A stretch of DNA of 64,000 nt, taken from Calothrix sp. 336/3 (lineage in GTDB: Bacteria; Cyanobacteriota; Cyanobacteriia; Cyanobacteriales; Nostocaceae). The stretch is from contig NZ_CP011382.1 of NCBI RefSeq assembly GCF_000734895.2, positions 2,768,700 through 2,832,699 on the forward strand. The letters are read 5' to 3'. Every line of letters begins with the position of its first letter. Position 1 is the first letter of the stretch. Positions 48,657-57,928 of this stretch are shown one piece after another. The notes beneath the pieces are model-generated. The model had not been told where the DNA came from. It saw nothing but the letters and a program-made list of their open reading frames with translations, and made no database searches. The position numbers and the translations under genes are program-made.

Positions 48657-49547
48657 CTAGAGACTATGACAAATCACTCCCAATAACTGAGCTGATAGAT
48701 GCATCAGTTTAAGTTCATCTTCTCGTAAGGTATGGGGTTTATGCCACTGCAAAGAGATAACGGCTAAAACTTTACCTAAATAAGTTACAGGAATAATTAC
48801 ATGAGCTTCCACACCGTTCTCAGGGTAGTAGGTTGCCTGTGTCAGCCTTGCATCCTTAGGTATATTCAAAGAAAGCTGTAATTCCTGGGTGGCGATCGCC
48901 TCACTGGTGAGAAAATCTTGATTTAACCAGTTGACAATTTGACCACTTGTACCGTAAGAAGCTTGCTGTTCTGCCAAAGAATTACCTGTAACTAACTGCA
49001 AGATACAGCCATTAGCGGTAAAACTTTCACCAAAGCTGGTAGCCAAACTTTGGAGAGTCTTATCCACACTACCTGCTTGTTGGGCAACTTGCACTAAAGA
49101 TGATACCAACGCCATTTGAGCATTGGCACGTCTTAATTCTTCGGTACGTTGATTCAGTAAATCATAGGTTTCTGCGGCTCGCTGCACAACTGCTTTGAGT
49201 TCGCCAGGGTCCCAGGGCTTGGTAATATACTTATAAACCTGACCAGCATTGATTGCCTCAACCAAATCTTCAATATCTGTAAATCCCGTGAGGATTATTC
49301 TCACAGTATTTGGGAACTGGGGTACAGTCTTACTGAGAAACTCCGTCCCTTTCATTTCTGGCATCCGTTGGTCGGAGATAATTACCGCTACTTCCCCTTC
49401 ATCAGCCAAAACTTGTAGAGCACTAATACCACTATCGGCTTTCAATACCTGGAAATCTCTACGAAAAGTTCGATATAGAAGGTCAAGATTATCCGGTTCA
49501 TCATCCACTACCAGAATTTTTTGCTTTTTTGGCTTCTCTATGGTCAT
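48657..49547 (-). CDS. REC-GAF response regulator without DNA-binding domain
   Basis: A 296-residue protein. The receiver domain at about 10-130 has ILVVDDEPDNLDLLYRTFRR, VIISDQRMPEMKGTEF (phospho-Asp), RIILTGFTDIEDL and YKYITKPWDPGELK. A coiled-coil linker (TEELRRANAQMALVSSLVQV) joins it to a GAF-like domain (about 165-290; GCILQLVTGNSLAEQ, HVIIPVTYLGKVLAVISLQW). There is no HTH, kinase or cyclase domain, so output is through protein interaction or ligand binding. No kinase gene is adjacent. Full-length for this architecture. Confidence 0.88.
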   Translation of the reverse strand: MTIEKPKKQKILVVDDEPDNLDLLYRTFRRDFQVLKADSGISALQVLADEGEVAVIISDQRMPEMKGTEFLSKTVPQFPNTVRIILTGFTDIEDLVEAINAGQVYKYITKPWDPGELKAVVQRAAETYDLLNQRTEELRRANAQMALVSSLVQVAQQAGSVDKTLQSLATSFGESFTANGCILQLVTGNSLAEQQASYGTSGQIVNWLNQDFLTSEAIATQELQLSLNIPKDARLTQATYYPENGVEAHVIIPVTYLGKVLAVISLQWHKPHTLREDELKLMHLSAQLLGVICHSL

Positions 49548-50055
49548 TAATTGATACCTGATTTTATCAAATGCAGATTCAGCATTATCCAGACGATAAT
49601 GCCTTAAATGTTATTCTTATTGTTATATTCCATACCAGGCATAATTGAAAATATCCCTAAAAATCTATACTAACATTGATGTATTTTAAGATTATTTTAG
49701 GATTTGCTTAACCTGAATAAAACTCATGCGTCCTAAGTATTAGCACGCATTTAATTATATATTTAGTATTTTTACATACTATATTTAAATGCTGTGCATA
49801 AGGAAAGTAGAAGTAAAAAATCAAGTATGTATGTGACAAGAATTACTAAAGTTGAGACTGGAAGCTTTTATTTGCCCGGACTGGGGATGTTGTGTCAAAG
49901 CAACACGATTTCCTATAAGCTTTTAGATACAAGCTTGAGATGAGTTTGAACCTGGTGTCTTAGGGCAGTCAGGAAAGCAAAAATCTCCTTGTCTGTGATT
50001 GCTGGGTTATTCTTCCTTCCCTAACTGGCGTACTTCCTCAATAATTTCAACTACT
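49548..50055. other. intergenic region between the REC-GAF gene and raf1
   Basis: About 500 bases, divergent. A small hairpin-like element TGTTG/CAACA lies near 49890-49908. No gene was recognised. It should hold both promoters. Confidence 0.45.
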
Positions 50056-51132
50056 ATGACTGACTTACCACTGAACCCAGAGAATTCCTACGCGGAAATG
50101 GCAGAGGAGTTACTACGAAAATTGCGGCAAAAGCAAGGTAATTGGGTAGAGTGGGGACAGGCTTGTAGTTACTTACAAAAAGCCGGTTACAATCCCCAAG
50201 CAATTTTTGAATCTACAGGGTTTGAGCCAATTCAGCAGAACCAGGTAATTGTTGGCTCTCAGGTTTATCATTCCATCGAAAAAGCTGGAGCTTCGGAAGC
50301 TGTGCGATCGCACTATTCCCAAAGAGGTAGTGATATTCTCTATGAATTACGCTTACTCACCCAGGAAGAACGAGCCGCAGCCGCAGAGTTAACCTTTACC
50401 CACAAGCTTGATTGTGATGAAGCGCGGGAAATTGCCAGAGCAATTAAAGATTTTTCCCGATTCCGTAACCCCCCAGAGGGTTTTTCTCGCCACCCAGGGG
50501 ATGCTGTCGCCTACCAATCTTGGAAACTAGCTCGACAAAATTCTGATTTACAAGTGCGATCGCGGCTGATTGCCAAGGGCTTAAAATTTGCTCACACCCC
50601 TACAGCCAGAAAGCAAATTGAACAATTACTCACAGATTTCACCGTTGAATCCCAAAAACCAGCCCCGACTATTCCTTTTTATCGCCTAGAGTCTGTCTCG
50701 GAATTACCGCGAATTCTTCCCGTTGTCGGAGAAATGCCACTACAAACCTCAGACTTGCAAGCAGTTCCCTTGGTGGAGGAAATGGGGGCTTTCCGCATAG
50801 TCAAGTTTGCAGGAGAGCAGGCTTGGGTTCCTCTCCCTGGCTGGCAGGTTGTTCTGGCTGCCCAAGACCCAGTAGTGATTATTTCTAGTAGCGATCGCCT
50901 ACCCAACCCTAACTACTTACCTACAGAGTCCATCCTAGTCCTGTGCGATCGCGCTCAACGAGAATGGGATGCTGACAGTTATTTCGTTGTTGACCAAGGC
51001 GGAGAACTTGACTTTCAATGGTTTGACAGCCCCCCAGAAATCAAAATTCTCGGACGTATTGTTGTTGCTATCCGTCCCAAGAAAATTCTTGATGAAGAAT
51101 TCAGTAAAGATTCTTGGCAGTATGAAGAGTAA
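50056..51132 (+). CDS. raf1: Rubisco accumulation factor 1
   Basis: A 358-residue protein that chaperones assembly of Rubisco large subunits. The start MTDLPLNPENSYAEMAEEL (ATG 50056) fits the family; the longer ORF opening with TTG at 49999 is unlikely. The N-terminal alpha domain (about 10-190) has KQGNWVEWGQACSYLQKAGY, IFESTGFEPIQQNQVIVGSQ and RGSDILYELRLLTQEERAAA. The C-terminal beta domain (about 205-355) has RLESVSELPRILPVVGEMP and WVPLPGWQVVLAAQDPVVI. No Rubisco genes are near; raf1 is usually unlinked. Confidence 0.93.
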   Translation: MTDLPLNPENSYAEMAEELLRKLRQKQGNWVEWGQACSYLQKAGYNPQAIFESTGFEPIQQNQVIVGSQVYHSIEKAGASEAVRSHYSQRGSDILYELRLLTQEERAAAAELTFTHKLDCDEAREIARAIKDFSRFRNPPEGFSRHPGDAVAYQSWKLARQNSDLQVRSRLIAKGLKFAHTPTARKQIEQLLTDFTVESQKPAPTIPFYRLESVSELPRILPVVGEMPLQTSDLQAVPLVEEMGAFRIVKFAGEQAWVPLPGWQVVLAAQDPVVIISSSDRLPNPNYLPTESILVLCDRAQREWDADSYFVVDQGGELDFQWFDSPPEIKILGRIVVAIRPKKILDEEFSKDSWQYEE

Positions 51133-51478
51133 ATAACTAAATAGTCACTACAAAGTCAAATTAGAAAATTTGCTTCTGCTTAGATAAGTATCTAAGTAGA
51201 AGCAAAACTCCCGATTGATTTAAGTAAATTCAATTTTGGGTCAATACAAGACTAAAATTATAATCATATGCTTAATCTTCCCAGAATGTAGCAAAAAAAT
51301 CAAGCTCTCAAACCTCAGAAAATCGTTAATTAGTTGACAAGAAATTCCATTAAAATTATTAAGCCTGCAATAAAAGCCCTATTTCTAAATTTAAATTACA
51401 AATTTCGCTCTCTAATTTTAAGAAATGTAACTTCAGTACTGAATCAAAAGTCGTATATACAACCAAGAAATGTGCAAA
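51133..51478. other. 346-base gap between raf1 and a convergent glycosyltransferase
   Basis: AT-rich convergent gap; no strong terminator hairpin or gene recognised. Confidence 0.4.
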
Positions 51479-53242
51479 TTACTTAATCATGGTTGCACAA
51501 CGATAAAGTTGGTAAGGAATACCGATGCGATAATGTTGCTGAATATCAATAGAGCAAGAAGTTTTTGTATCTATAAGTAATTGTGGTGGATATTCTCTAC
51601 GTCTTCGACCAGGGGCAAATATCCACAGATTGAGGCGTTGGGAAGAGTTGAACGGGAGAATTTTCAACTTATGGGCAAAGGTTTGCCAATCTGGCTGTTG
51701 GGGTAGAAAGATGGAATTATTTGTAGTCAAAGTTGGTTGATGTTGTTGTAATGCTAGGGCGAAGCTCAGACCCAGGGCAATATCTTGCTCATTGGAGTAA
51801 ACCATAACCATTGTTAGAGGTATTGCTATTTCTTGGGTTAAATTCCTGGCAACTTGCTCCGGATAAAAGGGTTTATGAAAGACAAGATTATTAGTAACGA
51901 ATAGACTACTAATTAATCCCAGACAGACGAAAATAAATGGATGTTGAAAAGAGATAAAAGTAATGTCAGCTTGACGGAATAATGGGGTTGCGAAAATTGG
52001 GAGGTTGGCAAAAAATGATGATTTGGGATATTTTTTTTGTAAATCCTGAGGTGATTTGACTTGGGTATGCAAGCAAGCACCAAGGAGAGCGCAAAAATAG
52101 GGATAATAGATAAAGTTATAACGCAAGATAGAAGTAATATCTTTACCTCGGAAGTAGCTCAGGGCAAAAAGTTGCAGCAAAACGCAACATATACAACTGC
52201 TAAGGGTGACTAGAAAAATTTGTTTAACTGGTTGTTGCCAGAGTTTGACATAACCCATTTTTCCACGAATTCCCATTGCCACTACCGTCAATAACACCAC
52301 AACAGTAGAACAAATAGTTACTGCTAAATGCTGATTTTCTACAGGAAAAGCAATCACCATGAGTACCCATCCTAGGAGGGTATTATAAAAAGGAGAAAGC
52401 AGATTTGGCGCTCCTATCCATTGAGTTTCTGCTCGGTAGGAATGTTGCCACATGATAAATAACCAAGGCAAGAAGCTCAAGCAGGTAATTAAGCTAGAGG
52501 CAAATAAATAAAAATAGCTGTGATATAGATTTTCCAGTTGCTTCCTGTGCCACCAGAGGCATAATAATATAGTTGTAATTTCGGCAATTACAGCTAACAG
52601 ACAAAAATAGTGGACATAGAGACTGATGGCGTTAATTGTTGACCAGACTATCCAAATTCCTAAGCGATGACGATGGGCTTGAAAAATATCGGTTTGAATT
52701 TGAATTAACCCCCATAAAGATAGGGAGATTAGTAACATAGGTAGGGTATAGTGTCTGGCTTCCTGGGAAAGATAAACAGCGAAGGGAGAGACAGCCATGA
52801 GTAAAGCAGCCATCAATCCAGAGCCACGGGAAAAGGCAAGACGATTGACAAAGTAAATGACGAAAACTCCAGCCACACCAAACAGTACAGACAGCGATCG
52901 CAGTTGGATTACCCAAGTCAAAGATTGCCACCAACCTAACCATCCATACAATAAACAGAAGAATAAGGGAGGATGGGTAGAATATTGGGCAAGGTTAGCA
53001 GCAATTTGTGGACAGCTTACCCCCCGTTGCCAAGTAAAAAGATTGGGTATTTCCTGGATGGGTAATACTGTTTCCCTGGGGATATTTTCATAGTTTTGAC
53101 CAGAGGCAAACAGTGCTGTGATAATTTCATCAAGCCACAGGGGTTTTAAATCTAAATTATGCCAACGTAGGAGAAAGGCAAGTAAAAGAATAGCCCCTAG
53201 AGTAAAATAGTGGTAATTATCTAAAAATCGCTGATTTTTCAT
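51479..53242 (-). CDS. GT39-type membrane glycosyltransferase
   Basis: About 587 residues from ATG 53242 (GTG 53257 precedes it). Around ten or more membrane spans, with the family's first loop LLRWHNLDLKPLWLDEII (near 25-42, containing the Asp-Glu pair thought to act in catalysis), STHPPLFFCLLYGWLGWWQS near 89-108 and a large C-terminal soluble part. Such enzymes move sugars from polyprenyl-phosphate carriers to protein or lipid acceptors on the outer face of the inner membrane. The acceptor is unknown and no other glycan genes are near. Divergent from the helicase gene, 49 bases apart. Confidence 0.85.
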   Translation of the reverse strand: MKNQRFLDNYHYFTLGAILLLAFLLRWHNLDLKPLWLDEIITALFASGQNYENIPRETVLPIQEIPNLFTWQRGVSCPQIAANLAQYSTHPPLFFCLLYGWLGWWQSLTWVIQLRSLSVLFGVAGVFVIYFVNRLAFSRGSGLMAALLMAVSPFAVYLSQEARHYTLPMLLISLSLWGLIQIQTDIFQAHRHRLGIWIVWSTINAISLYVHYFCLLAVIAEITTILLCLWWHRKQLENLYHSYFYLFASSLITCLSFLPWLFIMWQHSYRAETQWIGAPNLLSPFYNTLLGWVLMVIAFPVENQHLAVTICSTVVVLLTVVAMGIRGKMGYVKLWQQPVKQIFLVTLSSCICCVLLQLFALSYFRGKDITSILRYNFIYYPYFCALLGACLHTQVKSPQDLQKKYPKSSFFANLPIFATPLFRQADITFISFQHPFIFVCLGLISSLFVTNNLVFHKPFYPEQVARNLTQEIAIPLTMVMVYSNEQDIALGLSFALALQQHQPTLTTNNSIFLPQQPDWQTFAHKLKILPFNSSQRLNLWIFAPGRRRREYPPQLLIDTKTSCSIDIQQHYRIGIPYQLYRCATMIK

Positions 53243-53291
53243 AATTATATTTTGCACCTATTGGTATTCTGGGGGTTAATGTAAGTATTCC

Positions 53292-55559
53292 ATGGAAGTA
53301 GTTTCACCCAGTCAATCCCTCAGAGAAACGGTTATTGCCAACATCCGCAACGGTTTGCGTCCGGGACAGCAAGCGATGGCAGATTGGTACTCTGGTCCTT
53401 TGGCAGTATCGGCAGTTCCCGGTGCAGGAAAATCTCAGGGGATGGCAGCAGCAGCAGCGATCGCCATTGCTCGCCAATATGAAAATGCTTCCCGTCGGCA
53501 GCTAGTAGTTGTCACCTTCACCCGTTCTGCGGCTGCAAATATCAAAGGCAAAATTCGGGAATACCTCAAAAAATTATCTTTACCGCAAACAGGTTTCACT
53601 GTACAAACCTTACACGGTTTAGCCTTAAATATTGCCAGTCGCTATCCCCAACTTTCGGGTTTAGACTTAGAAAACGCCACACTCATTACACCCAATCAAA
53701 GCCACAGATTTATTCGTGCTGCTGTAGAAAGCTGGATTGTAGAACATCCTGGAATCTATACACGACTACTGGAAGGAAACCAATTTGATGGAGAGGAAAC
53801 GGAAAGATTACGCCGTCAATCGGTATTACGTACAGAGGTTTTACCGGATTTAGCAACAACGGTAATTCATGAAGCCAAAAGTTCCGGAATGTCTCCAGAA
53901 GAATTACAGCGTTTGAGTCGCAAAGTTGCCGATAACTACGGCATTCTTGCCATTTCTGCGGGTTTATATCAACAGTACGAGAATTTGATGCGAAGTCGTG
54001 ATTTTATCGATTACGACGATATGATTTTAGCCGCTCTACGAGTCTTAGAAAATCCTAGTGCCCGCGCCAGAGAGCAAAATCAAGTTTTCGCTGTCTTTGA
54101 AGACGAAGCTCAAGATTCTAGCCCCCTGCAAACAAAATTACTAGAAATCCTAGCCAGTAACCCAGAAGCAGACGACTCCTCCATCAATATTGTCCGTGTG
54201 GGCGATCCTAACCAAGCCATCAATTCCACCTTTACCCCCGCAGATCCCATTTACTTTCGCGAATTTTGTGAACAATGCGCTAACCAAAATCGTCTTGCGA
54301 CTATGGATCAGGCTGGTAGGAGCAGTAAAATTATTATCGCAGCTGCTAACTTCGGGCTGCAATATATCAACAGCTTGTACCAGAAAAATCACCCCTCCCC
54401 AGTTATTACTCCCTTCCGCGAACAATTAATTCGTACCGTCAACCCCGATGATCCCCAACCCAATGCCAACCCCCCAGCAGTGGGTAAAGGTGTAGAAATT
54501 CACACGCCCAGCGATACTCATCACACAATTGAATTAATCTCCCAAAGAGTTGTAGAACTCTTCGCCGATGGTGAAAATAATGTCAGTGCAGCCATTCTAG
54601 TCCGAGAAAATCGCCAAGGACGGTGGCTAGTAGAATCACTGAGAGGGCTATGTAAAGAGCATAAAATATTACTTTATGATGTTGGAGAACGCGATCGCCA
54701 TTCCCATGTACCCGCCGAGATTCTTGCCCTCTTACAATTCTGCGATCGCCCCCACTCCACCGACTACCTCAAAGCAGCCCTAGAAGTCCTCGTCCAACGG
54801 CAGCTCATCCCCACCCAAGACTTAAACGCGATCGCCACCCTCCCCGAAGAATTCCTGTATCCTAGCCCCCTTACCCCACCCCAGAACGAAGCCGTTCAAA
54901 CAGCCGCTCGCCTCTGCCGTAGTCTTTTGCGCGCACGCATGGAACTGCCCCTATACCAACTAATTTCCTTCCTTGCCCTTGCCCTAAAATACGACCAAGC
55001 CGAACTTGCCACCGCCGATAAACTGTGTGAACGAGTCAACCAGCAAATAGCTGGCAGCGCTTCCCTAGGCAATATGCTGACTGTTCTCAGTGAAATTGTC
55101 AGTTCTGAACGCTTTGAGCCTGTAGAAACGGATACCGAAGAACGTTATACAAAAAAAGGGCAACTCACCGTTATTACTATGCATAAAGCCAAGGGGCTAG
55201 ATTGGGACTACGTATTTATACCGTTTCTGCACGAAAACTTAATACCAGGTAAAATTTGGGTTCCTCCCCAAAGCCAATTCCTGGGAAACTTTACCCTTTC
55301 AGAAGTTGCCCGTGCCCAAATTCGGGCTGCTCTCCATGGCAAAGCCGAAATACCCGATATCAGTCAAGCTTGGGAGGAGGCAAAACAGCTGAAAATTGCC
55401 GAAGAGTATCGCCTACTCTACGTCGCGATGACAAGAGCAAAACGCCTGTTATGGATATCTGCTGCCCAAAAAGCACCCTTCACCTGGAGTAAACCGGAAA
55501 ACCTACAATCCCAACCCCCTTGCCCCGTATTTCCGGCTTTAAAAAAGGAATTTGGGTAA
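53292..55559 (+). CDS. UvrD/Rep-like superfamily 1 DNA helicase
   Basis: A 755-residue ATP-dependent helicase. Motif I AVPGAGKSQGMAAAAA near 37-52, motif Ia VVTFTRSAAANIKGKI near 73-88, motif II FEDEAQDSSPLQTK near 268-281, motif V LTVITMHKAKGLDWDYVFIP near 622-641, and motif VI EEYRLLYVAMTRAKRLLWIS near 705-724. All ATPase motifs are present. The protein differs from classic UvrD in sequence around motif III and its 2B domain, and it lacks a nuclease domain. It may take part in DNA repair or resolving replication intermediates. The gene is divergent from the glycosyltransferase gene. Confidence 0.92.
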   Translation: MEVVSPSQSLRETVIANIRNGLRPGQQAMADWYSGPLAVSAVPGAGKSQGMAAAAAIAIARQYENASRRQLVVVTFTRSAAANIKGKIREYLKKLSLPQTGFTVQTLHGLALNIASRYPQLSGLDLENATLITPNQSHRFIRAAVESWIVEHPGIYTRLLEGNQFDGEETERLRRQSVLRTEVLPDLATTVIHEAKSSGMSPEELQRLSRKVADNYGILAISAGLYQQYENLMRSRDFIDYDDMILAALRVLENPSARAREQNQVFAVFEDEAQDSSPLQTKLLEILASNPEADDSSINIVRVGDPNQAINSTFTPADPIYFREFCEQCANQNRLATMDQAGRSSKIIIAAANFGLQYINSLYQKNHPSPVITPFREQLIRTVNPDDPQPNANPPAVGKGVEIHTPSDTHHTIELISQRVVELFADGENNVSAAILVRENRQGRWLVESLRGLCKEHKILLYDVGERDRHSHVPAEILALLQFCDRPHSTDYLKAALEVLVQRQLIPTQDLNAIATLPEEFLYPSPLTPPQNEAVQTAARLCRSLLRARMELPLYQLISFLALALKYDQAELATADKLCERVNQQIAGSASLGNMLTVLSEIVSSERFEPVETDTEERYTKKGQLTVITMHKAKGLDWDYVFIPFLHENLIPGKIWVPPQSQFLGNFTLSEVARAQIRAALHGKAEIPDISQAWEEAKQLKIAEEYRLLYVAMTRAKRLLWISAAQKAPFTWSKPENLQSQPPCPVFPALKKEFG

Positions 55560-55640
55560 TTACGGGTAATTTTGATAATTTGTGAAAATCCACCAGAGAT
55601 TTCGGGCAATGGATAATTAAATTCCTTCGATATCTATTCC

Positions 55641-55682
55641 TCATTATTCATTACTCATTACTTATTACTCATTACTCATTCC
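55641..55682. repeat. heptanucleotide tandem repeat TCATTAC
   Basis: Six consecutive 7-base units (TCATTAT, TCATTAC, TCATTAC, TTATTAC, TCATTAC, TCATTCC), running into the 3' end of the M20 peptidase gene so that its last codons overlap the array. Confidence 0.8.
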
Positions 55683-56865
55683 CCATCACCCAATACTTAT
55701 ACGCAGCATAAGCCATAGTTACCACCCCAGTAATAATCGCTGACTCATCCACTTCAAATTGGGGATGGTGTAGGGGGTGATTCGTCTGCTTCTCTACCAA
55801 ACCTACTCCCAAACGAAACATTGAACCCGGTGCATAGTCTAAATACACAGAAAAATCCTCCGCACCCAGGGAAGGTTCCGGGAGAATTTGCACGCGATCG
55901 CCACCCCAAGCTTCCTCCGCCGCAGACTGTAATAACTGTGTCAACGCGGAATCATTCTGCACACTGGGAACACCTTGACGATAGTTAATTTCATACTTTG
56001 CCCCATAACCATTGCAGACACTAGCAACAATTCCCTCAATCCAGCTAGGCAACTTCCCACGACTTTCTGGGTGTAGCGATCGCACAGTTCCCCGCATTTT
56101 CACAGTATCAGCAATGACATTCGGCGCTCTCCCGCCATTAATTTGCCCAATACTCAAAACAACTGGACGTAAAGGATTTTGGGTGCGACTAATCGCCTGC
56201 TGAATAGATGAAATTACCTGTGCTGCAATCCAGATAGCATCAATTGCTTCATGGGGACGCGCACCATGTCCCGATTCACCGATAATGATAATCTCTAAAT
56301 CATCAGTGGCAGCTGTAAGCGCACCGTACCGAATACCCAGGGAACCCCCAGGAATGGAAGGAAACACGTGAACACCCAATATCCCATCCACACCTTCCAT
56401 TGCTCCATCTGCCACCATCCAGTTAGCACCCTGGGCAATTTCCTCCGCCGGCTGAAATAGGAAACGTACCTTTCCCGCCAAATGGGGGGCAATTTCTGAC
56501 AACACCATTGCCGTACCCAAACCAACTGTAGTGTGAACATCATGTCCACAAGCATGCATAACTCCCGAAATCCGCGAAGCAAACTCCAAACCAGTACGCT
56601 CCTGAATTGGTAATGCATCCATATCCGTTCTAATTGCCAGGGTGCGATCGCTCTGTCCATTACCCAAGATTTCCCCAATCACACCCGTCTTCCCCACACC
56701 CTCCTTGACGTGTAAACCACTAGAAGACAACACACCTGCGACAAAAGCTGATGTTTGATATTCCTCACCACTTAATTCTGGGTGAGAATGGATATGACGA
56801 CGAATTTCAATTAAACGTGGTGCTAATTTACTTGCTATCTCTTTGATTTCACTGAGCATTGTCAC
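55672..56865 (-). CDS. M20-family amidohydrolase/peptidase
   Basis: A 397-residue cytoplasmic hydrolase. IRRHIHSHPELSGEEYQT near 21-38, IRTDMDALPIQERTGLEF near 77-94, and the metal-binding MHACGHDVHTTVGLGTAMVL near 106-125 and LFQPAEEIAQGANWMVADGA near 138-157 provide the Cys/His/Asp/Glu ligands. The closest named groups are hippurate hydrolase or N-acyl-amino-acid amidohydrolases (such as IAA-amino acid hydrolase-like enzymes). The substrate cannot be told from sequence. The last few codons are encoded by the heptamer array. Isolated gene. Confidence 0.9.
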   Translation of the reverse strand: MTMLSEIKEIASKLAPRLIEIRRHIHSHPELSGEEYQTSAFVAGVLSSSGLHVKEGVGKTGVIGEILGNGQSDRTLAIRTDMDALPIQERTGLEFASRISGVMHACGHDVHTTVGLGTAMVLSEIAPHLAGKVRFLFQPAEEIAQGANWMVADGAMEGVDGILGVHVFPSIPGGSLGIRYGALTAATDDLEIIIIGESGHGARPHEAIDAIWIAAQVISSIQQAISRTQNPLRPVVLSIGQINGGRAPNVIADTVKMRGTVRSLHPESRGKLPSWIEGIVASVCNGYGAKYEINYRQGVPSVQNDSALTQLLQSAAEEAWGGDRVQILPEPSLGAEDFSVYLDYAPGSMFRLGVGLVEKQTNHPLHHPQFEVDESAIITGVVTMAYAAYKYWVMGNE

Positions 56866-56920
56866 TATTTAGTTGGGAATAAATATATTTCCCCATCATA
56901 GTCATTGGAGAATGGGGAAT

Positions 56921-56948
56921 GAGTAATGAGTGGTGAGTAATGAGTGGT
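56921..56948. repeat. heptanucleotide repeat GAGTAAT/GAGTGGT
   Basis: Four alternating 7-base units upstream of the M20 peptidase gene. The GAGTAAT form is the reverse complement of ATTACTC found in the array at the other end of that gene. Confidence 0.65.
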
Positions 56949-57030
56949 AATTCTCAGTGTAGGGATTTTCTGAGGGAAGATATAAACTAATTCCTATTTT
57001 GATTCCACAGCACAAACTTCCTGATATCAC

Positions 57031-57834
57031 CTAATAACTAATCCAATCGCTCCAACTCCCCGCGTACAACTTCCCTGTGAAAATTCCCGCCAAATCCAGA
57101 GATAGCAAATTAACGCAAGCAGTCACACCAGAACCACAGTAAACAATAATTTCCTCCGCAGATACCACATCTTGCCAACGTTCGGCTTGATGTATATTAT
57201 CAAGCAAATACCCTTCTGTATCAGTTACACCTTGCCAAGGATAATTGATTGCTCCTGGAATATGTCCAGCAATTTTATCAATGGGTTCTCGAATTCCCTG
57301 ATAGCGATCGCTCTCCCTAGAGTCAATTAAAACCACATCAGTCAAATCTTTGCGGGAAACTACATCATCCCTACCCACCACCATCTGTGACTGCACCATA
57401 GGAATAAAATTACCTGGACGTGCTGGGGGAATCCTATCATCCACTGGATAACCCTCCTTTAACCATCCACTCAAACCACCATCCAACACCCCGACTTTTT
57501 CATGACCAAGATAACGCAACAACCACCATAAACGTGCAGCAAAAGCCAACCGGGAATCATCGTAGGCTACCACCAAAGTTTTTGAGGAATCAATCCCCAT
57601 TTGTGAAAATTTTTGTGTCAATACATTGACATCCGGCAAAGGGTGTCTACCACCATGCATAGTGATAGGACTAGACAAATCCAAATTTAAATCCAGATAA
57701 TATGCTCCAGGAATATGGTTCGTTAGATACTGTTGTTTTCCTAATTGTGTTTCTGCCAAGGAAAAGCGACAATCCACAACTACAACATCTGGATTATCTA
57801 AATGCTCTTTTAACCATACACCAGAAATTTTCAT
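57031..57834 (-). CDS. two-domain sulfurtransferase (thiosulfate/3-mercaptopyruvate type)
   Basis: About 267 residues from ATG 57834 (MKISGVWLKEHLDNPDVVVV). The longest ORF reaches 57936, but its extra 34 residues are not family-like and would overlap the divergent gene, so this start is preferred. An inactive N-terminal rhodanese domain (SKTLVVAYDDSRLAFAAR) precedes the catalytic one, whose Cys loop reads IIVYCGSGVTACVNLL (CGSGVTA, typical of the mercaptopyruvate type). It transfers sulfur from a small donor to an acceptor such as cyanide or a thiol protein. It is divergently placed against a tRNA-modification-type methyltransferase gene. Confidence 0.9.
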   Translation of the reverse strand: MKISGVWLKEHLDNPDVVVVDCRFSLAETQLGKQQYLTNHIPGAYYLDLNLDLSSPITMHGGRHPLPDVNVLTQKFSQMGIDSSKTLVVAYDDSRLAFAARLWWLLRYLGHEKVGVLDGGLSGWLKEGYPVDDRIPPARPGNFIPMVQSQMVVGRDDVVSRKDLTDVVLIDSRESDRYQGIREPIDKIAGHIPGAINYPWQGVTDTEGYLLDNIHQAERWQDVVSAEEIIVYCGSGVTACVNLLSLDLAGIFTGKLYAGSWSDWISY

Positions 57835-57928
57835 GGGTTGATTTGGGATTAGTAAAATTTGAGAGTAATTATATTTCCCATTTTGCCTGAGCTTGCAATC
57901 CGACAACTGCCAAATTAATGCTGGGAAA

